A stretch of 5,540 nt of DNA, taken from contig JALTMC010000322.1 of NCBI GenBank assembly GCA_027005175.1, positions 1-5,540 of the forward strand, read 5' to 3'. This DNA comes from Myxococcales bacterium (lineage in GTDB: Bacteria; Myxococcota_C; UBA6777). This document shows positions 5,162 through 5,540 of this stretch, one piece after another (within the stretch, counting starts at the first letter, position 1; each line of letters begins with the position of its first letter). The translations under genes and the position numbers were made by a program. The notes under the pieces are model-generated. The model saw only the letters and a program-made list of their open reading frames with translations, did no database searches and was not told where the DNA came from.

Positions 5162-5458
5162 TCATTGCTTCGCAGGCCACCGATCTTGGAATGCAGCCAA
5201 ACCAATCATGTTTTGGTTTTCAACATAAGAAAGGAGAATACTGTGTCTATCATACGCAGGTCTACGATTGGTTCTTGATACATTGATGTCTTTCACAATG
5301 GATTCACCACATGACACATGGAGTTTCAACCCCATACCACCAACACAGAATAGATATAGCTGAAAATCCGAACATGGCTCGGTCCCAAGGGGGACTTCAA
5401 CACTCAATGTACTGATGCTTCCATCCATGGGTTGTAGTGGAGTATCATTGCTTTCCAA
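5162..5458 (-). CDS. Doubtful small ORF, unrecognised
   Basis: A minus-strand frame from TTG at 5458 to TGA at 5162 gives 98 residues. AAGGGG (5468-5473, minus) lies nine bases before the TTG and could be a ribosome binding site. An internal ATG gives a shorter form beginning MDGSISTL. The sequence has a mixed, protein-like composition with three Cys but matches no family I know, and has no signal peptide or membrane helix. A frame this long is expected about once by chance in a region this size, and the frame crosses a palindrome (5382-5395). It may be spurious or a gene remnant. Confidence 0.2.
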   Translation of the reverse strand: MESNDTPLQPMDGSISTLSVEVPLGTEPCSDFQLYLFCVGGMGLKLHVSCGESIVKDINVSRTNRRPAYDRHSILLSYVENQNMIGLAAFQDRWPAKQ

Positions 5459-5479
5459 GTACAGAGTCCCCTTGGGACT
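5382..5479. repeat. Two GGGAC/GTCCC palindromes
   Basis: GTCCC-AAGG-GGGAC lies at 5382-5395 and AGTCCC-CTT-GGGACT at 5465-5479. The reverse complement of the first reads AGTCCCCCTTGGGAC, one C longer than the second (AGTCCCCTTGGGAC). They share the AGTCCC/GGGACT theme of the palindrome at 4549-4566. Confidence 0.55.
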
Positions 5480-5540
5480 TACCCATGACTATATAATGTT
5501 GCCTCGCAGACCCGTACTTTAGTGCGGGGCGTCATATCGG

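Larger units (their letters stand above)
4065..5540. other. Gene-poor region upstream of sppA
   Basis: About 1.5 kb holds no recognisable protein family on either strand. The longest frames are at 5162-5458 (minus, 98 codons, TTG start), 4662-4901 (minus, 79 codons) and 4075-4299 (plus, 74 codons), lengths that chance can produce in a region this size. What can be seen is short repeats (CACGAAT copies), palindromes with GGGACT or GAGTGGGG arms, one good intrinsic terminator, and an orphan Shine-Dalgarno sequence. Confidence 0.6.

Overview
This window appears to come from the chromosome of a Gram-negative bacterium with roughly balanced base composition. The evidence is a lipoprotein with a lipobox and a long, double-domain (E. 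coli-like) SppA signal peptide peptidase with its own signal sequence. The lineage cannot be fixed from the sequence. A deltaproteobacterial or myxobacterial-type host fits, but that is inference. No phage, insertion sequence, CRISPR array, tRNA or rRNA was recognised.

Layout from left to right. Positions 1-932 (minus strand) hold the first 310 codons of a lipoprotein gene that runs off the left edge. It has a lipobox signal peptide, a TPR-like helical region, and a very basic tail without acidic residues that passes into an 8-residue tandem repeat (VTPKKLAK) at the window edge. The gene is easy to miss because no stop codon lies inside the window. Positions 933-1262 are a divergent intergenic region with a small hairpin and a weak candidate promoter for thiD. 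Positions 1263-2099 (plus) hold thiD, the HMP/HMP-P kinase of thiamine synthesis. Positions 2100-2231 are a short convergent spacer with possible hairpins. Positions 2232-4064 (minus) hold sppA with an excellent ribosome binding site. Positions 4065-5540 are about 1.5 kb without a convincing gene.

The gene-poor right end is not featureless. It holds a possible single-helix membrane microprotein just upstream of sppA, a triple CACGAAT repeat, and a cluster of palindromes with GGGACT/AGTCCC or GAGTGGGG/CCCCACTC arms. It also has a compact intrinsic terminator that may end a small RNA, and a near-perfect Shine-Dalgarno sequence that opens an ORF of only 8 codons. It looks like an intergenic or eroding region with REP-like elements.

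The three solid genes do not form one pathway. thiD is a solitary thiamine gene. The lipoprotein and SppA both act in the envelope, and SppA clears leftover signal peptides, but they are separate transcription units. The most distinctive item is the lipoprotein, with a duplicated signal-peptide N-region, a long acid-free region and a Lys-rich repeat tail.
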